A stretch of 64,000 nucleotides of DNA from Allobosea sp. Tri-44 (GTDB lineage Bacteria > Pseudomonadota > Alphaproteobacteria > Rhizobiales > Beijerinckiaceae). The stretch spans positions 1 through 64,000 of the forward strand of contig NZ_NBDP01000053.1 in NCBI RefSeq assembly GCF_004123845.1. Reading direction: 5' to 3'. The notes beneath the pieces were generated by a model, which saw only the letters and a program-made list of their open reading frames with translations, was not told the origin of the DNA and made no database searches. Shown in pieces: positions 1 through 7,146 of the stretch. Made by a program: the position numbers and the translations under genes. Each line of letters opens with the position of its first letter. Within the stretch, counting starts at the first letter, position 1.

Positions 1-166
1 AGGAGCCACCCGCGGTCGGAGAGGTCACGACGAGCGAGTGGAGCAGCGAAACAGGCCAATCTGGCATCTCCGCCACGGTCGATCATCTCTCCTCTCGGTC
101 CAAGGCGTTTTGACACGGCCAGGACCCGTTGCTGACATTGCCCAGCGATCGACCAAGCCGGCTTGG

Positions 167-436
167 TCACGAGTTGGGCTTTGACCTGGTCCCGATGCCC
201 TTCCCGGCCCGCTGCTGTTCGACCATCTCATAGTGCTCTTCGATGCTACCTCGGGACATCAGGTTCTTGCTGCCGCATTTCGAGCAGCGGTAGCGCAAGC
301 AGATGTCCGGGATAGGAAGGCCGTCAGGCAGCCCGTCCATGCTGATTTCAGCATGGTGGTGGCAGTCATTGCACCACACCTCGGCTCTCTGACGCCCTCG
401 CGCTCGATCGGAGCCGACTGTCGCCGGCTGCACCAT
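167..436 (-). CDS. Small zinc-ribbon-like hypothetical protein
   Basis: An 89-residue protein with two cysteine pairs, CNDC near residue 22 and CSKCGSKN near residue 50, spaced as in a four-cysteine zinc ribbon. A conserved-looking LPDGLPIPDICLRYRCS stretch lies between them, which argues for a real gene and not a chance frame. Proteins of this form are common as unassigned genes in alphaproteobacterial islands. The N-terminal 20 residues are low in signal, so the true start may be downstream. It stands alone on the minus strand at the left edge of the island. A nucleic-acid-binding role is only a guess from the zinc ribbon. Confidence 0.65.
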   Translation of the reverse strand: MVQPATVGSDRARGRQRAEVWCNDCHHHAEISMDGLPDGLPIPDICLRYRCSKCGSKNLMSRGSIEEHYEMVEQQRAGKGIGTRSKPNS

Positions 437-541
437 CGAGCCGTCCTTGTTGTAAGCGCGGCGCGGGTTTCGAACTGGCGTCAGGGTTGACTCTCCGCCT
501 CTCTCGTTCTCTTTATGTTCTCATATCTGAGGACGCGGAAC

Positions 542-640
542 ATGTCAGCCGAGCCATTGCCGGAGCGCGACGAATTGGAGGGGCTTCATTCAGGGCGTGT
601 TCTCCGAAGGCGCCAGGCCCCCGCGCGAGGTCACCACTGA
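542..640 (+). CDS. Possible 32-residue leader peptide or micro-ORF
   Basis: A short frame opens with ATG nine bases after a GAGGA ribosome-binding-site-like stretch and stops four bases before the next gene at 644. The product is charged and has no recognisable motif. The only support is the ribosome-binding site and the close spacing to the following gene, so it may be chance. Confidence 0.22.
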   Translation: MSAEPLPERDELEGLHSGRVLRRRQAPARGHH

Positions 641-643
641 TGC

Positions 644-1027
644 ATGACGCCCATGGAACCGCCGAACGAAGACACGTCGCTAATCGACTTTCCCTGGGTG
701 GTCGTGCGCTTCCGCTGCCAATTCTGCACTCGCAGCAAGGACGCTCGGCTGGCTGGCTTGGCCTGGGTGTACGGCGAGAACGCGACGTTGAGATGGCTGC
801 TCGGCGCCTTCAGATCGGCCTGTGCGTGGGACCCGAGCAACGCGGCGCGCAAGCCGCAGAAGTACGGCCGAAAGTGCGGTGCCTACCTCATGGATATCGG
901 CTGCACTTCGCCGCCGGACCTGCCGCCGAGCATGTCCGGTCTGACCCTGATCGAAGGAGGCAAGGATGAACAACTGCCTGCCGAACCCAAACGAGACACG
1001 AGGCGCCGTCGGATCGGAAGCGATTGA
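644..1027 (+). CDS. Cysteine-rich hypothetical protein, probable zinc finger
   Basis: A 127-residue protein. The core from about residue 18 to 85 has FRCQFC, a single cysteine in SACAWDP and KYGRKCGAYL, spacing that suggests one structural zinc site. The last 40 residues are basic and low in signal. An in-frame ATG three codons downstream (653) is an alternative start. The 3' end overlaps the next gene by 62 bases, which has its own strong ribosome-binding site, so the two are probably co-transcribed. The function is unknown. The FRCxFC...KCGxYL pattern recurs in short proteins of rhizobial islands, but I cannot name a family. Confidence 0.6.
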   Translation: MTPMEPPNEDTSLIDFPWVVVRFRCQFCTRSKDARLAGLAWVYGENATLRWLLGAFRSACAWDPSNAARKPQKYGRKCGAYLMDIGCTSPPDLPPSMSGLTLIEGGKDEQLPAEPKRDTRRRRIGSD

Positions 1028-1583
1028 AGCCTTGGCGAAGATCGTCGCCGGGATCAAGGAGAGCGGCCATCTCTATCAGGCGACCTTCAACGAGCTCCAC
1101 GGTTTGGGCGTGATCCAGAACCGCTGGATACCTCAGTTGAAGACCCGGCACCTGGTCATCGTGGAAGAGGCTGAGCGGCTCTTGGCACAGCAGGGCTGCG
1201 GGATCTCCGGCCCGTATGACGGCCTCGACGAGATGGGTGGGGCCTACTACTTCATCGACACATGGGACCGGCCTTTCCATGTGCTGGTCAGCATGCCGAA
1301 GGTAGAGCTTGCTGACGCGGCTGCGCAGGCGGCCAAGTGGCTTGGCAAGGGCGGCCGCGGGGTCGAAATCGACTGCTTCAAGAAGGCCGGGTTTCTGTGG
1401 GCTGAGATGAAGGATCCCGAGACAGCGGAGGCGTTCATCCAGCAGTTCGGCGGGGCATTGCTCAATCCCTACGATGCTGATGAACTCATGATGGGCGGCG
1501 ATGAAGCGATCAGCGCCGACTTCATCGAGCGGAGCAAGAGACGCGAGGCATGTGCAACCTCTACAGCCACACCCGCAACGTAG
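966..1583 (+). CDS. Hypothetical protein of 205 residues
   Basis: The start is well supported by GAAGGAGG seven bases upstream of the ATG. The N-terminal half looks helical, the middle (about 95-140) has alternating hydrophobic residues, and DPETAEAFIQQFGG near residue 155 resembles the ends of small alpha/beta proteins. I recognise no family. It overlaps the preceding cysteine-rich gene by 62 bases and the following SRAP gene by 34 bases, giving a three-gene run read on the plus strand. The last 15 residues lie in the overlap and may be poorly conserved. Confidence 0.6.
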   Translation: MNNCLPNPNETRGAVGSEAIEALAKIVAGIKESGHLYQATFNELHGLGVIQNRWIPQLKTRHLVIVEEAERLLAQQGCGISGPYDGLDEMGGAYYFIDTWDRPFHVLVSMPKVELADAAAQAAKWLGKGGRGVEIDCFKKAGFLWAEMKDPETAEAFIQQFGGALLNPYDADELMMGGDEAISADFIERSKRREACATSTATPAT

Positions 1584-2332
1584 AGGCGATGCGCAAGCTG
1601 TTCGCGCCGTTCAATGACGGCGGCGCGAACTTTGCCAACCTGCCGCCGATGCCGAACATTAATCCCGACAGGCCCGCTCCGATCATTCGGAACGCTGCAG
1701 CGGGACCTGAGTTGGCCATGGTCCGCTGGGGCATGCCGTCGTCTCGCAAGGCTCAGTACGACGCAGCAACCGAGCGTGCGGAGAAGCTGCGCGCAAAAGG
1801 CAAGACGGTGGATTTCGAGGAGCTGGTGCGTCTGGAACCGGACCGGGGGACGACGAATATCCGTCGCACCGACAGCAAGCATTGGCTGCGCTGGCTAGGC
1901 GTCCAGAACCGGTGCCTCGTGCCCTTCACGAGCTTCAGCGAGTTCAACAAATTTGAGGGCGGCGACGTCTGGTTCGCCTTCGGAGAAGAGCGCCCCACCG
2001 CGATGTTTGCCGGGATCTGGTGCTCTCAATGGACCAGCGTCCGCAAGATCAAGGATGGCGAAGAGACCCTCGACCTGTTCGGGTTTCTCACGACTGACCC
2101 GAACGCCGATGTTCGCACGGTCCACCCCAAGGCCATGCCGGTGATCCTGACGACCCCGGAGGAGTGTGAGACGTGGATGACAGCGCCCTGGGATCAGGCG
2201 AAGGCGCTGCAGCAGCGCCCGTTGCCCAACGGCTCGCTATCGATAGTCGCACGTGGCGTGAAGAAGGATGATCCGACGGATCCTGCGCTGTTCCCAGCGG
2301 TCAAGCCGCCAGCGCAGGGTGATCTGTTCTGA
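1550..2332 (+). CDS. SOS response-associated peptidase (SRAP/YedK/HMCES family)
   Basis: A 260-residue member of the SRAP family, which crosslinks to abasic sites in single-stranded DNA through an N-terminal cysteine and so shields them. The start MCNLYS places the catalytic Cys at position 2 after removal of Met, as the family requires, and this fixes the start codon. Other family marks are the TTNIRRTDSKHW segment at the usual NAR position, CLVPFTSFSE with the acidic residue, and HPKAMPVIL with the conserved His. The length is typical. It closes a three-gene overlapping run in the island. Phages and conjugative elements often carry this gene, which fits handling of single-stranded DNA during transfer or repair. 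Confidence 0.9.
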   Translation: MCNLYSHTRNVEAMRKLFAPFNDGGANFANLPPMPNINPDRPAPIIRNAAAGPELAMVRWGMPSSRKAQYDAATERAEKLRAKGKTVDFEELVRLEPDRGTTNIRRTDSKHWLRWLGVQNRCLVPFTSFSEFNKFEGGDVWFAFGEERPTAMFAGIWCSQWTSVRKIKDGEETLDLFGFLTTDPNADVRTVHPKAMPVILTTPEECETWMTAPWDQAKALQQRPLPNGSLSIVARGVKKDDPTDPALFPAVKPPAQGDLF

Positions 2333-2422
2333 CAGCCAATCCCCGCGAGCAGGAGAACGCGCCTGCAACAGGCTGGCAAAACGGCGTTAGCCAGTATTCT
2401 AAGACGATCGGAGAAGAGGTGC

Positions 2423-2635
2423 ATGACCAGCAATTGTCGACCCGGCCATCCTGAGGCACCCGTCGTAGTCATCGATACCGAGCAGGAATATGTCGATGCT
2501 CTGGAGAACATCGAGCGACTGAGGAACGCTCCCGAGGGCTCCGTCGATTATCTACTAATGGTTGCCTACGGGGACGCTATCGAGCGCTACCTGGACGCCC
2601 GCAACAGTAGCCGCAGTCCTCATCAACCGGCGTGA
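2423..2635 (+). CDS. Short protein resembling the N-terminus of HigA-type antitoxins
   Basis: A 70-residue protein whose middle (VVVIDTEQEYVDALENIERL and the following acidic stretch) resembles the helical N-terminal region of HigA-family antitoxins, which precedes the Cro/C1 helix-turn-helix. No HTH follows here; the protein ends about 20 residues later. No partner toxin is visible on either side. It may be an orphan domain, an antitoxin remnant, or an unrelated small helical protein. The resemblance is judged by eye. Confidence 0.5.
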   Translation: MTSNCRPGHPEAPVVVIDTEQEYVDALENIERLRNAPEGSVDYLLMVAYGDAIERYLDARNSSRSPHQPA

Positions 2636-2648
2636 TCATCAAGCCATT

Positions 2649-2744
2649 CTACCACCCCACTCGCCATCTCAGCCAGACCGCGATCAAAGCCGTAAATGTC
2701 GTCACGGCCAGCGCGGCGAGGAGGATGCTGCTCGGTCGGGTCAC
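2649..2744 (-). CDS. Predicted 31-residue single-span membrane peptide
   Basis: Just after the gene at 2741-2950 (minus strand), a GTG overlaps that gene's TGA in a GTGA arrangement and opens a 31-codon frame. The product starts MTRPSSI, has one hydrophobic stretch of about 20 residues (ILLAALAVTTFTALIAVWL) and ends RWRVGW. A basic N-terminus, one clean membrane span and a Trp/Arg C-terminal end are unlikely by chance. The stop-start overlap suggests translational coupling. The function is unknown; small membrane peptides of islands include holin-like and toxin-like products. Confidence 0.42.
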   Translation of the reverse strand: MTRPSSILLAALAVTTFTALIAVWLRWRVGW

Positions 2745-2950
2745 TGTTTCGGCAGCCGCTTCGCCTGTTCCAGGCTGGCGCGCGCGAGTAGGGCCTCCAG
2801 CTCCGCCACGACCGTCGGGGGCAAGCGCAGGACAACGTCCGCGTCCGCCTCAGTGCTGAAGGTAATCAAGGAATCCTGCGTCGGGTCGCCACTGACTTCG
2901 ACCGAGGCGACTCGGACAACTGGGATTTCAATGGCCTGCTTGTCTGGCAT
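2741..2950 (-). CDS. Hypothetical protein of 69 residues
   Basis: A small protein beginning MPDKQAIEIPVVR and ending in a helical PTVVAELEALLARASLEQ segment; the middle ITFSTEADADVVLRLPP reads as a short beta hairpin. The beta-then-helix layout and regular composition support real coding. I do not recognise a named family. Its TGA overlaps the GTG of the predicted membrane peptide at 2649-2744, so the two probably form a minus-strand pair. Confidence 0.6.
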   Translation of the reverse strand: MPDKQAIEIPVVRVASVEVSGDPTQDSLITFSTEADADVVLRLPPTVVAELEALLARASLEQAKRLPKQ

Positions 2951-3133
2951 TGCCTTGTCCTAAGCGGAGCTTCATCCCTCCAGATTACGGCGTCTCCTTG
3001 GGGGTGCGAGGGCGGCGCGGCCGAGCGCAAGCGGGTGGTTAGCCAGGGGTTTCGGGATCGTGGAGCATTTCATGTATCAGCTCGGTCCTGCAGCCCGAAA
3101 CGCGCACCCTTTAACCATGGACGTCAGCTTGGG

Positions 3134-3397
3134 TCACTTCAACTGGCTGTCCTTGCTGCCGCGGCGATTGATTCCGCCGAGGATTGGGCGGCGGTCGAGG
3201 CCAGATTGGCAATCGACACACGTGCGCGCGCTCGGCGTCGCCTTGCGGCGGGCCTCGGGAATTTCCTCGCCACACACTTGGCAGTAAATTTCGCCGGGAC
3301 CAGTGGCCAACTTGGCGCGAGCCAATCGCACCGCATCTGCAATGGAATCGTCAATCTGATCTTGAACTGCCCCGTCAGGAGCCCAGCCGCTAGCCAT
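3134..3397 (-). CDS. TraR/DksA-type C4 zinc-finger protein
   Basis: An 87-residue protein with an N-terminal helical part (QDQIDDSIADAVRLARAKL) and a C-terminal zinc finger, YCQVCGEEIPEARRKATP followed by CVDCQ. This is the hallmark of short TraR/DksA proteins of phages and plasmids, which enter the RNA polymerase secondary channel and alter transcription without needing ppGpp. The start at 3397 is chosen because GGAGGG lies about eight bases upstream; an upstream alternative start has no ribosome-binding site. It stands alone on the minus strand inside the island. Confidence 0.85.
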   Translation of the reverse strand: MASGWAPDGAVQDQIDDSIADAVRLARAKLATGPGEIYCQVCGEEIPEARRKATPSARTCVDCQSGLDRRPILGGINRRGSKDSQLK

Positions 3398-3511
3398 CGC
3401 CGTGCCCTCCGCTCCGATCCCCATAAATCAAGATCGATCGCTTTGGTTCCCCACGCGGTGAGTAAGGACAGGCGCTATCCGCTCAACAGGATGAGGACGA
3501 GTGGTGTTGCA

Positions 3512-4312
3512 TCAGCTCTCGAAGGCGAGCGCGAGGTGCTGTTCGGCCCTAGACGTCACCGAGCAGAGTCGGGACATGGCATCGGCATCGATCAAAAGGG
3601 CCACGCGATCCGGTATCTTCGCCGTGTTGATTACGTGGATCACAGCGTTTTCCGGCGACAGTTGTCTCACCGTACAGCGGACTGCCGCGCGGCTGTTGTT
3701 GAAGATAATCCGGCCGGCTTTCAGCACGCTACGGCCGTGCGCGAACTCTCTGGCCAGTGACGGTTCGAAGCTTTCGCCGGGGATCGCTCCGGTCTTGCCG
3801 GCCGAAGCGCGTCGCCTGAGTTCAAGGATGTCCATCGCCACACCGCCGAGGTCGGCAAGCGTCTCGTTGTCCTGCTGGCTGAATACCCGCGGCCTTGGGT
3901 CAAACGCGCAAAGTGTGCCAATAGCGTGGCCGTCGGATGAGCGCAGCGGAACACCGGCGTAGAAGCGGACATAAGGCTCGCCGACCACGAAGGGGTTGGT
4001 AGCGAAGCGCTCGTCAGCGGTGGCGTCCGGGATAATCAACGTTGCCGGCTGTTGGATCGTGACATTGCAGAACGCCGGGGCGCGGTCGGTCTCGCTAGCG
4101 CCGAGGCCTTGCTGCGACTTGAACCATTGCCGGTGGCCATCGATGAAAGACATGGTCGACATCGACACGCCGAAGATGCGCTTCGTCAGCCTGGTCAGGC
4201 GATCGAACGATGCCTCAGCCGGCGTGTCGAGCACGCCATAACGCGCAAGCGCATCGAGACGCGCCTGTTCGCGCGTCGCATCAGGCCCGGGAGATGGTAA
4301 AGGCAACCGCAT
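3512..4312 (-). CDS. GAF domain protein with C-terminal PilZ-like domain
   Basis: A protein of 266 residues from the ATG at 4312; a TTG lies nine codons upstream. Residues 15-160 form a GAF domain of the type that begins ARLDALARYGVLDTPAE and holds SFIDGHRQWFKSQQGL and GTLCAFDPRPR, common in bacterial signalling proteins. Residues about 195-262 (RSVLKAGRIIFNNS to AEQHLALAF) follow the alphaproteobacterial PilZ layout with the terminal V-T-S-R segment. The usual c-di-GMP-binding RxxxR and DxSxxG motifs are not clearly intact (LSPENAVI stands where the second is expected), so nucleotide binding is doubtful. No kinase or cyclase domain is present. Confidence 0.75.
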   Translation of the reverse strand: MRLPLPSPGPDATREQARLDALARYGVLDTPAEASFDRLTRLTKRIFGVSMSTMSFIDGHRQWFKSQQGLGASETDRAPAFCNVTIQQPATLIIPDATADERFATNPFVVGEPYVRFYAGVPLRSSDGHAIGTLCAFDPRPRVFSQQDNETLADLGGVAMDILELRRRASAGKTGAIPGESFEPSLAREFAHGRSVLKAGRIIFNNSRAAVRCTVRQLSPENAVIHVINTAKIPDRVALLIDADAMSRLCSVTSRAEQHLALAFES

Positions 4313-4429
4313 CTGCACGGCACCAATCGACCACGCCAATGCTTACAAATTCACGAAGGCGTTGCGCTCAAAATTGCGTACCCCCGGATCCGGGCCGCCT
4401 TGCCGCCTGCCAAAATCGGCATGGACGGC

Positions 4430-4687
4430 CTAGATGGCCCTAGTGAGATTAGCGGTCCGCTGCTCGCGCAAAAATCGCTCGGCTGCTGGGCCGTCAGTGA
4501 TAACCGTTTCAAGGTTGTCGGCAAGCACGCAAAACCGCCTCGTGAGAGAGGCTGCAATTCTCAGAAGATCCAATTGCCCGTTGACCAAGACGCACTGCAG
4601 GTCTCGATTGTCGACGTCACCTCCGCGCTTTGGGAGCTGCTTTTCGATCTCGCGATAGATCGCTCGGCGAGCCGTTCGCAATCGCAC
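4430..4687 (-). CDS. Possible hypothetical protein, start uncertain
   Basis: The C-terminal part of a minus-strand frame (RAIYREIEKQLPKR, LDLLRIAASLTRRF, AAERFLREQRTANLTRAI) looks like helical protein, while the segment upstream of about 4700 looks like non-coding sequence. I place the start at a GTG at 4687, giving 85 residues, with no strong ribosome-binding site. It lies next to the truncated ParB-like gene on the other strand, so the region seems rearranged. It could be spurious. Confidence 0.35.
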   Translation of the reverse strand: MRLRTARRAIYREIEKQLPKRGGDVDNRDLQCVLVNGQLDLLRIAASLTRRFCVLADNLETVITDGPAAERFLREQRTANLTRAI

Positions 4688-4748
4688 GACATGCGTAGTC
4701 CGGTCCTTCGATTTCTGCCTGTTCAACAGATGGGATCGGAATGTTCGA

Positions 4749-5282
4749 ATGAAAGTCCCTGGGGGTGTATGCGCAGGAAACCGTGCTCGCGATACGCTTT
4801 CCGGCTCCTCCGGCGTACTCGCTGCGGTTGCCGAGCCGCCCCACGAACTCCACGCTGAAATGGCGGTGATCGACGAGAACCTGTGCCGGGCCGAACTGTC
4901 TCCCGCCGAGCGGGCCAGCCAGACGGCGCGGCGCAAAGCGATTTATGAAGAGCTTCACCCTGAGGCCAAAGCCGGGGCAGTCTCTGCCAATGCTCGGTGG
5001 AATGCGGACGCAAACTATGCGCCCGCATTTACCAGCAACACAGCAGAGTCCACAGGGCGTTCTTTGAGAGCGGTCCAGCTCGATGCTGAGCGAGGCGAGA
5101 AGATCAGCGAGCGCGCCTTGCGGCTTGTCGTTAATACCGCCCTGAACACGGGTCGGTTCCTCGACACCCTCAAGAAGATCAAGGGCGAAGATGCCCAAGT
5201 TGATGCCGTCCAGCCCGCCCTGTCCGGCATCGCCAAACTCGCCAGCATGCGCGTGATCCGCCTGCTTAGCCACGAGACCTGA
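4749..5282 (+). pseudogene. 5'-truncated ParB-like (Spo0J/KorB-type) gene
   Basis: From about residue 33 (position 4845) to the end the frame matches the middle and C-terminal part of plasmid- and phage-type ParB-like proteins: LHAEMAVIDENLCRAELSPA, then ARRKAIYEELHPEAKAG, then TAESTGRSLRAVQLDAER with the helix-turn-helix, and a helical tail with LNTGRFLDTLKK. The N-terminal ParB/Srx-like nuclease fold that should precede it (about 80-100 residues) is missing. The 32 residues before the match are composition-biased and unrelated, so the break lies near 4845. The remaining part could still be expressed as a DNA-binding fragment. Confidence 0.7.
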
Positions 5283-5290
5283 GGGAAAGG

Positions 5291-6043
5291 TTATCCGCTC
5301 GTCGGCTCCTGGACCGCATCGAAAACGTGAACGTCGGAGCCAACGTGGACGCGGATTTGATAGGTCTTCTGCTTGGCTTCCCCGGTGGGTGGGGCAATGC
5401 CGACAGTGCCGCCATACCATTCACCCGGCAGCAGGGTGTGGTCTTTGATGTAGTCCTGCTCAAGACGAGCCATGTTGGCTTGGCCCTGTGCAATCGACGA
5501 CTCGATCATAGCGGCGTTCTGCGCCGATGCGTTTGAGGACGCGATGGCTGCTGCGGTGGGGCTATAGCCGGTTGTCGTGGCAACGTAAGTTCCGCGAGGG
5601 GTATAGAAGGTGGTGTTAGCCCGATAGTAGCCGGACTGCGATGCTGCCGCAGCATTGGCCCCAGCAGCGACGCCGACCAGGATTGCCGACACGACCTGTC
5701 GCGTCTTCTCTTCCTGCTGGAGCTTTTCGAAGGTCAGCACCTCAAGCGGCTGACTGGTGCCGCCGGCTCCGAACGACTGCTCCACCCGCACCTCGGAAAC
5801 TGTAAAATTCAGCGGTCCCTTCCCGCGGTTCTGCATCGCGAGTACAAAACCGACGCGTTGACCTGCCGGAATGTCGCGTCCAGTTCGGCTCAATAGGACG
5901 ACCGAATCCTTGCCGACCGAAGAGACAGCTGGTTTGCCGTCCCGCACAAGCGCTGTTTGTCCTGGGCCCGCATTGAACCGCACCCGATCGGTGACGCACC
6001 CCGCCGTCGTCACGGTGACGATGGCCGCAAGCACAAACTTCAT
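5291..6043 (-). CDS. Secreted hypothetical protein, possible lipoprotein
   Basis: About 250 residues. The start MKFVLAAIVTVTTAGC is chosen because a G-rich ribosome-binding site lies eight bases upstream; an ATG two codons earlier is equally possible. The N-terminus is a signal peptide ending TTAGC, an imperfect lipobox. A middle hydrophobic Ala/Gly stretch (VVSAILVGVAAGANAAAA) is followed by a Ser/Thr/Tyr-rich region, a helical QGQANMARLEQDYIKDH stretch and a C-terminal beta-rich part (LPGEWYGGTVGI). The family is unknown. It is the last of four minus-strand genes below the XRE regulator gene. Confidence 0.65.
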   Translation of the reverse strand: MKFVLAAIVTVTTAGCVTDRVRFNAGPGQTALVRDGKPAVSSVGKDSVVLLSRTGRDIPAGQRVGFVLAMQNRGKGPLNFTVSEVRVEQSFGAGGTSQPLEVLTFEKLQQEEKTRQVVSAILVGVAAGANAAAASQSGYYRANTTFYTPRGTYVATTTGYSPTAAAIASSNASAQNAAMIESSIAQGQANMARLEQDYIKDHTLLPGEWYGGTVGIAPPTGEAKQKTYQIRVHVGSDVHVFDAVQEPTSG

Positions 6044-6071
6044 GGTCATTGCCCCCCAAACCGCCAGGCCC

Positions 6072-6284
6072 TCAGTCGTTCCAGCCCGCGCACTTGCCAT
6101 TTGCTTTGCGGTATCCTGGCCCGCCGCGCGAGCCGCACCCGCCGCGGGCGATTTCGTAGCTTGAGCTGCCGCGAGCCGTGACCTTTGACGTCCCGTGGTA
6201 TGAGGCCGGAGCCGCAAACGCGTGTGCTGCAGCCAGAAGTATCGCGGCGAATGTTACCCCACAGGCAACGCCGATGTTGCTCAT
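6072..6284 (-). CDS. Small secreted cysteine-containing protein
   Basis: A 70-residue product beginning MSNIGVACGVTFAAILLA, a clear signal peptide ending at AFAA. The short mature part is basic and ends CGSRGGPGYRKANGKCAGW, with two cysteines that could form one disulfide. The start is set by GGGAGGG six bases upstream. GGPGYR...GKC tails occur in many small exported proteins of Hyphomicrobiales, but the role is unknown. It lies between the DUF3102-like gene and the secreted hypothetical protein in a minus-strand run. Confidence 0.65.
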   Translation of the reverse strand: MSNIGVACGVTFAAILLAAAHAFAAPASYHGTSKVTARGSSSYEIARGGCGSRGGPGYRKANGKCAGWND

Positions 6285-6325
6285 AAACTGCCCTCCCATG
6301 CGCATCGGCCCGGTTGTGCCGGCTC

Positions 6326-6841
6326 TCAGTTGGCCATCCCGATTATCGCCTTAGCCGCGGTGCTCGCCGCAATTAGCGCCTTCTCGCGCTCTGTTGGCAG
6401 GTCGCTATCTTTGTTGGCCAAAAATGCTGAGCGTGCGGCTGCTTCGATTTCCGGTCGGCAAAGCTCCAGCATTCCTTCGTAGAGTTTGCGCTGATCGACG
6501 AACTTTTCATTTCGGGCAGTTGCTATCGTCGACAGACAGTCGCGTACTGTCTTCGGCAGATCCGAGCCCGTCGATGGTAAAGGGGCGGAAGGCACTTGCT
6601 CCCGCAGCCTTGCACCGACGACGGTCATGGTCTCGATCGTGTCAGCCTCCAGCTTCGCCATGGCGCCGCGAACCCACTGCGCGCAAGCTCGGGCTCCTTC
6701 GACATGCTCAGCCGGCAGCGCGGAATAGTCGAAGCCCACCGCCGCCGAAACGTTCACGTCGTTTGGTGCCATTTCGAATAGATCTCCGGTTTCGGCCCGC
6801 ATCAACACCTCGCGGTTACGCGCCTCGATCGAGACAGACAC
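6326..6841 (-). CDS. Hypothetical protein, N-terminal part resembling DUF3102
   Basis: A 171-residue protein. Residues about 35-85 (DYSALPAEHVEGARACAQWV and the following helix) resemble the start of DUF3102, a helical family of plasmids and phages. The rest does not follow that family and instead gives helices such as EGMLELCRPEIEAAA. The start overlaps the end of the XRE gene by 26 bases, so the two are probably translated together; an ATG at about residue 24 is another possible start. The link to DUF3102 is tentative. Confidence 0.6.
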   Translation of the reverse strand: MSVSIEARNREVLMRAETGDLFEMAPNDVNVSAAVGFDYSALPAEHVEGARACAQWVRGAMAKLEADTIETMTVVGARLREQVPSAPLPSTGSDLPKTVRDCLSTIATARNEKFVDQRKLYEGMLELCRPEIEAAARSAFLANKDSDLPTEREKALIAASTAAKAIIGMAN

Positions 6842-7055
6842 AGTCCCGTCCGTCCGACGAAACGAATGTTACGCCGCCCGCGGCGAAGGCAGCGCGCAGC
6901 TTTTCCAGGTTTGCCCCTGAGCTGCGCAGCGGTCCGAATTGCGAATTCTCCATCCGCTGAATTGTCGGCACAGACAGCCCGGCCTTCTCGGCCAACTCCG
7001 CCTGCGACCACCCGGCCAACTCGCGGCCGGCCTTCACCATTGCTGCCGTTTTCAT
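6816..7055 (-). CDS. XRE-family helix-turn-helix transcriptional regulator
   Basis: A single Cro/C1-type domain: GRELAGWSQAELAEKAGLSV then TIQRMENSQFGP, and a C-terminal beta hairpin (GGVTFVSSDGRDCVCLD) typical of short phage and island repressors. I chose the ATG at 7055. A GTG at 7085 would add ten codons, but those bases belong to a repeated operator-like sequence, so they are probably untranslated. It is transcribed away from the small-gene operon that begins at 7147 and probably represses that operon, itself, or both. Confidence 0.8.
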   Translation of the reverse strand: MKTAAMVKAGRELAGWSQAELAEKAGLSVPTIQRMENSQFGPLRSSGANLEKLRAAFAAGGVTFVSSDGRDCVCLDRGA

Positions 7056-7068
7056 GTACTGCGCATAA

Positions 7069-7120
7069 TCCGTTATGTCTAGCACTTGACGTGCAATGCA
7101 TCGTCCGTTATGTCTAGCAC
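7069..7120. promoter_or_regulatory. Two 17-bp direct repeats between the XRE gene and the operon
   Basis: The sequence TCCGTTATGTCTAGCAC occurs at 7069-7085 and again at 7104-7120, start to start 35 bases. A sigma-70-like promoter for the plus strand can be read through it: TTGACG at 7086-7091 and TTATGT at 7108-7113 with 16 bases between. The second repeat covers the -10 box and the first ends at the -35 box. This layout fits binding sites of the adjacent XRE protein that control the rightward operon. Confidence 0.65.
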
Positions 7121-7146
7121 ATCACGAACGAGGTGACACCCATCAC

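Noticed and set aside
487..969. A 160-codon plus-strand frame
   Set aside because: Overlaps the cysteine-rich gene at 644 in another frame, lacks motifs, and that gene has the better composition.
3035..3760. A 241-codon plus-strand frame
   Set aside because: Overlaps the TraR/DksA and GAF genes on the other strand; no motif and biased composition.
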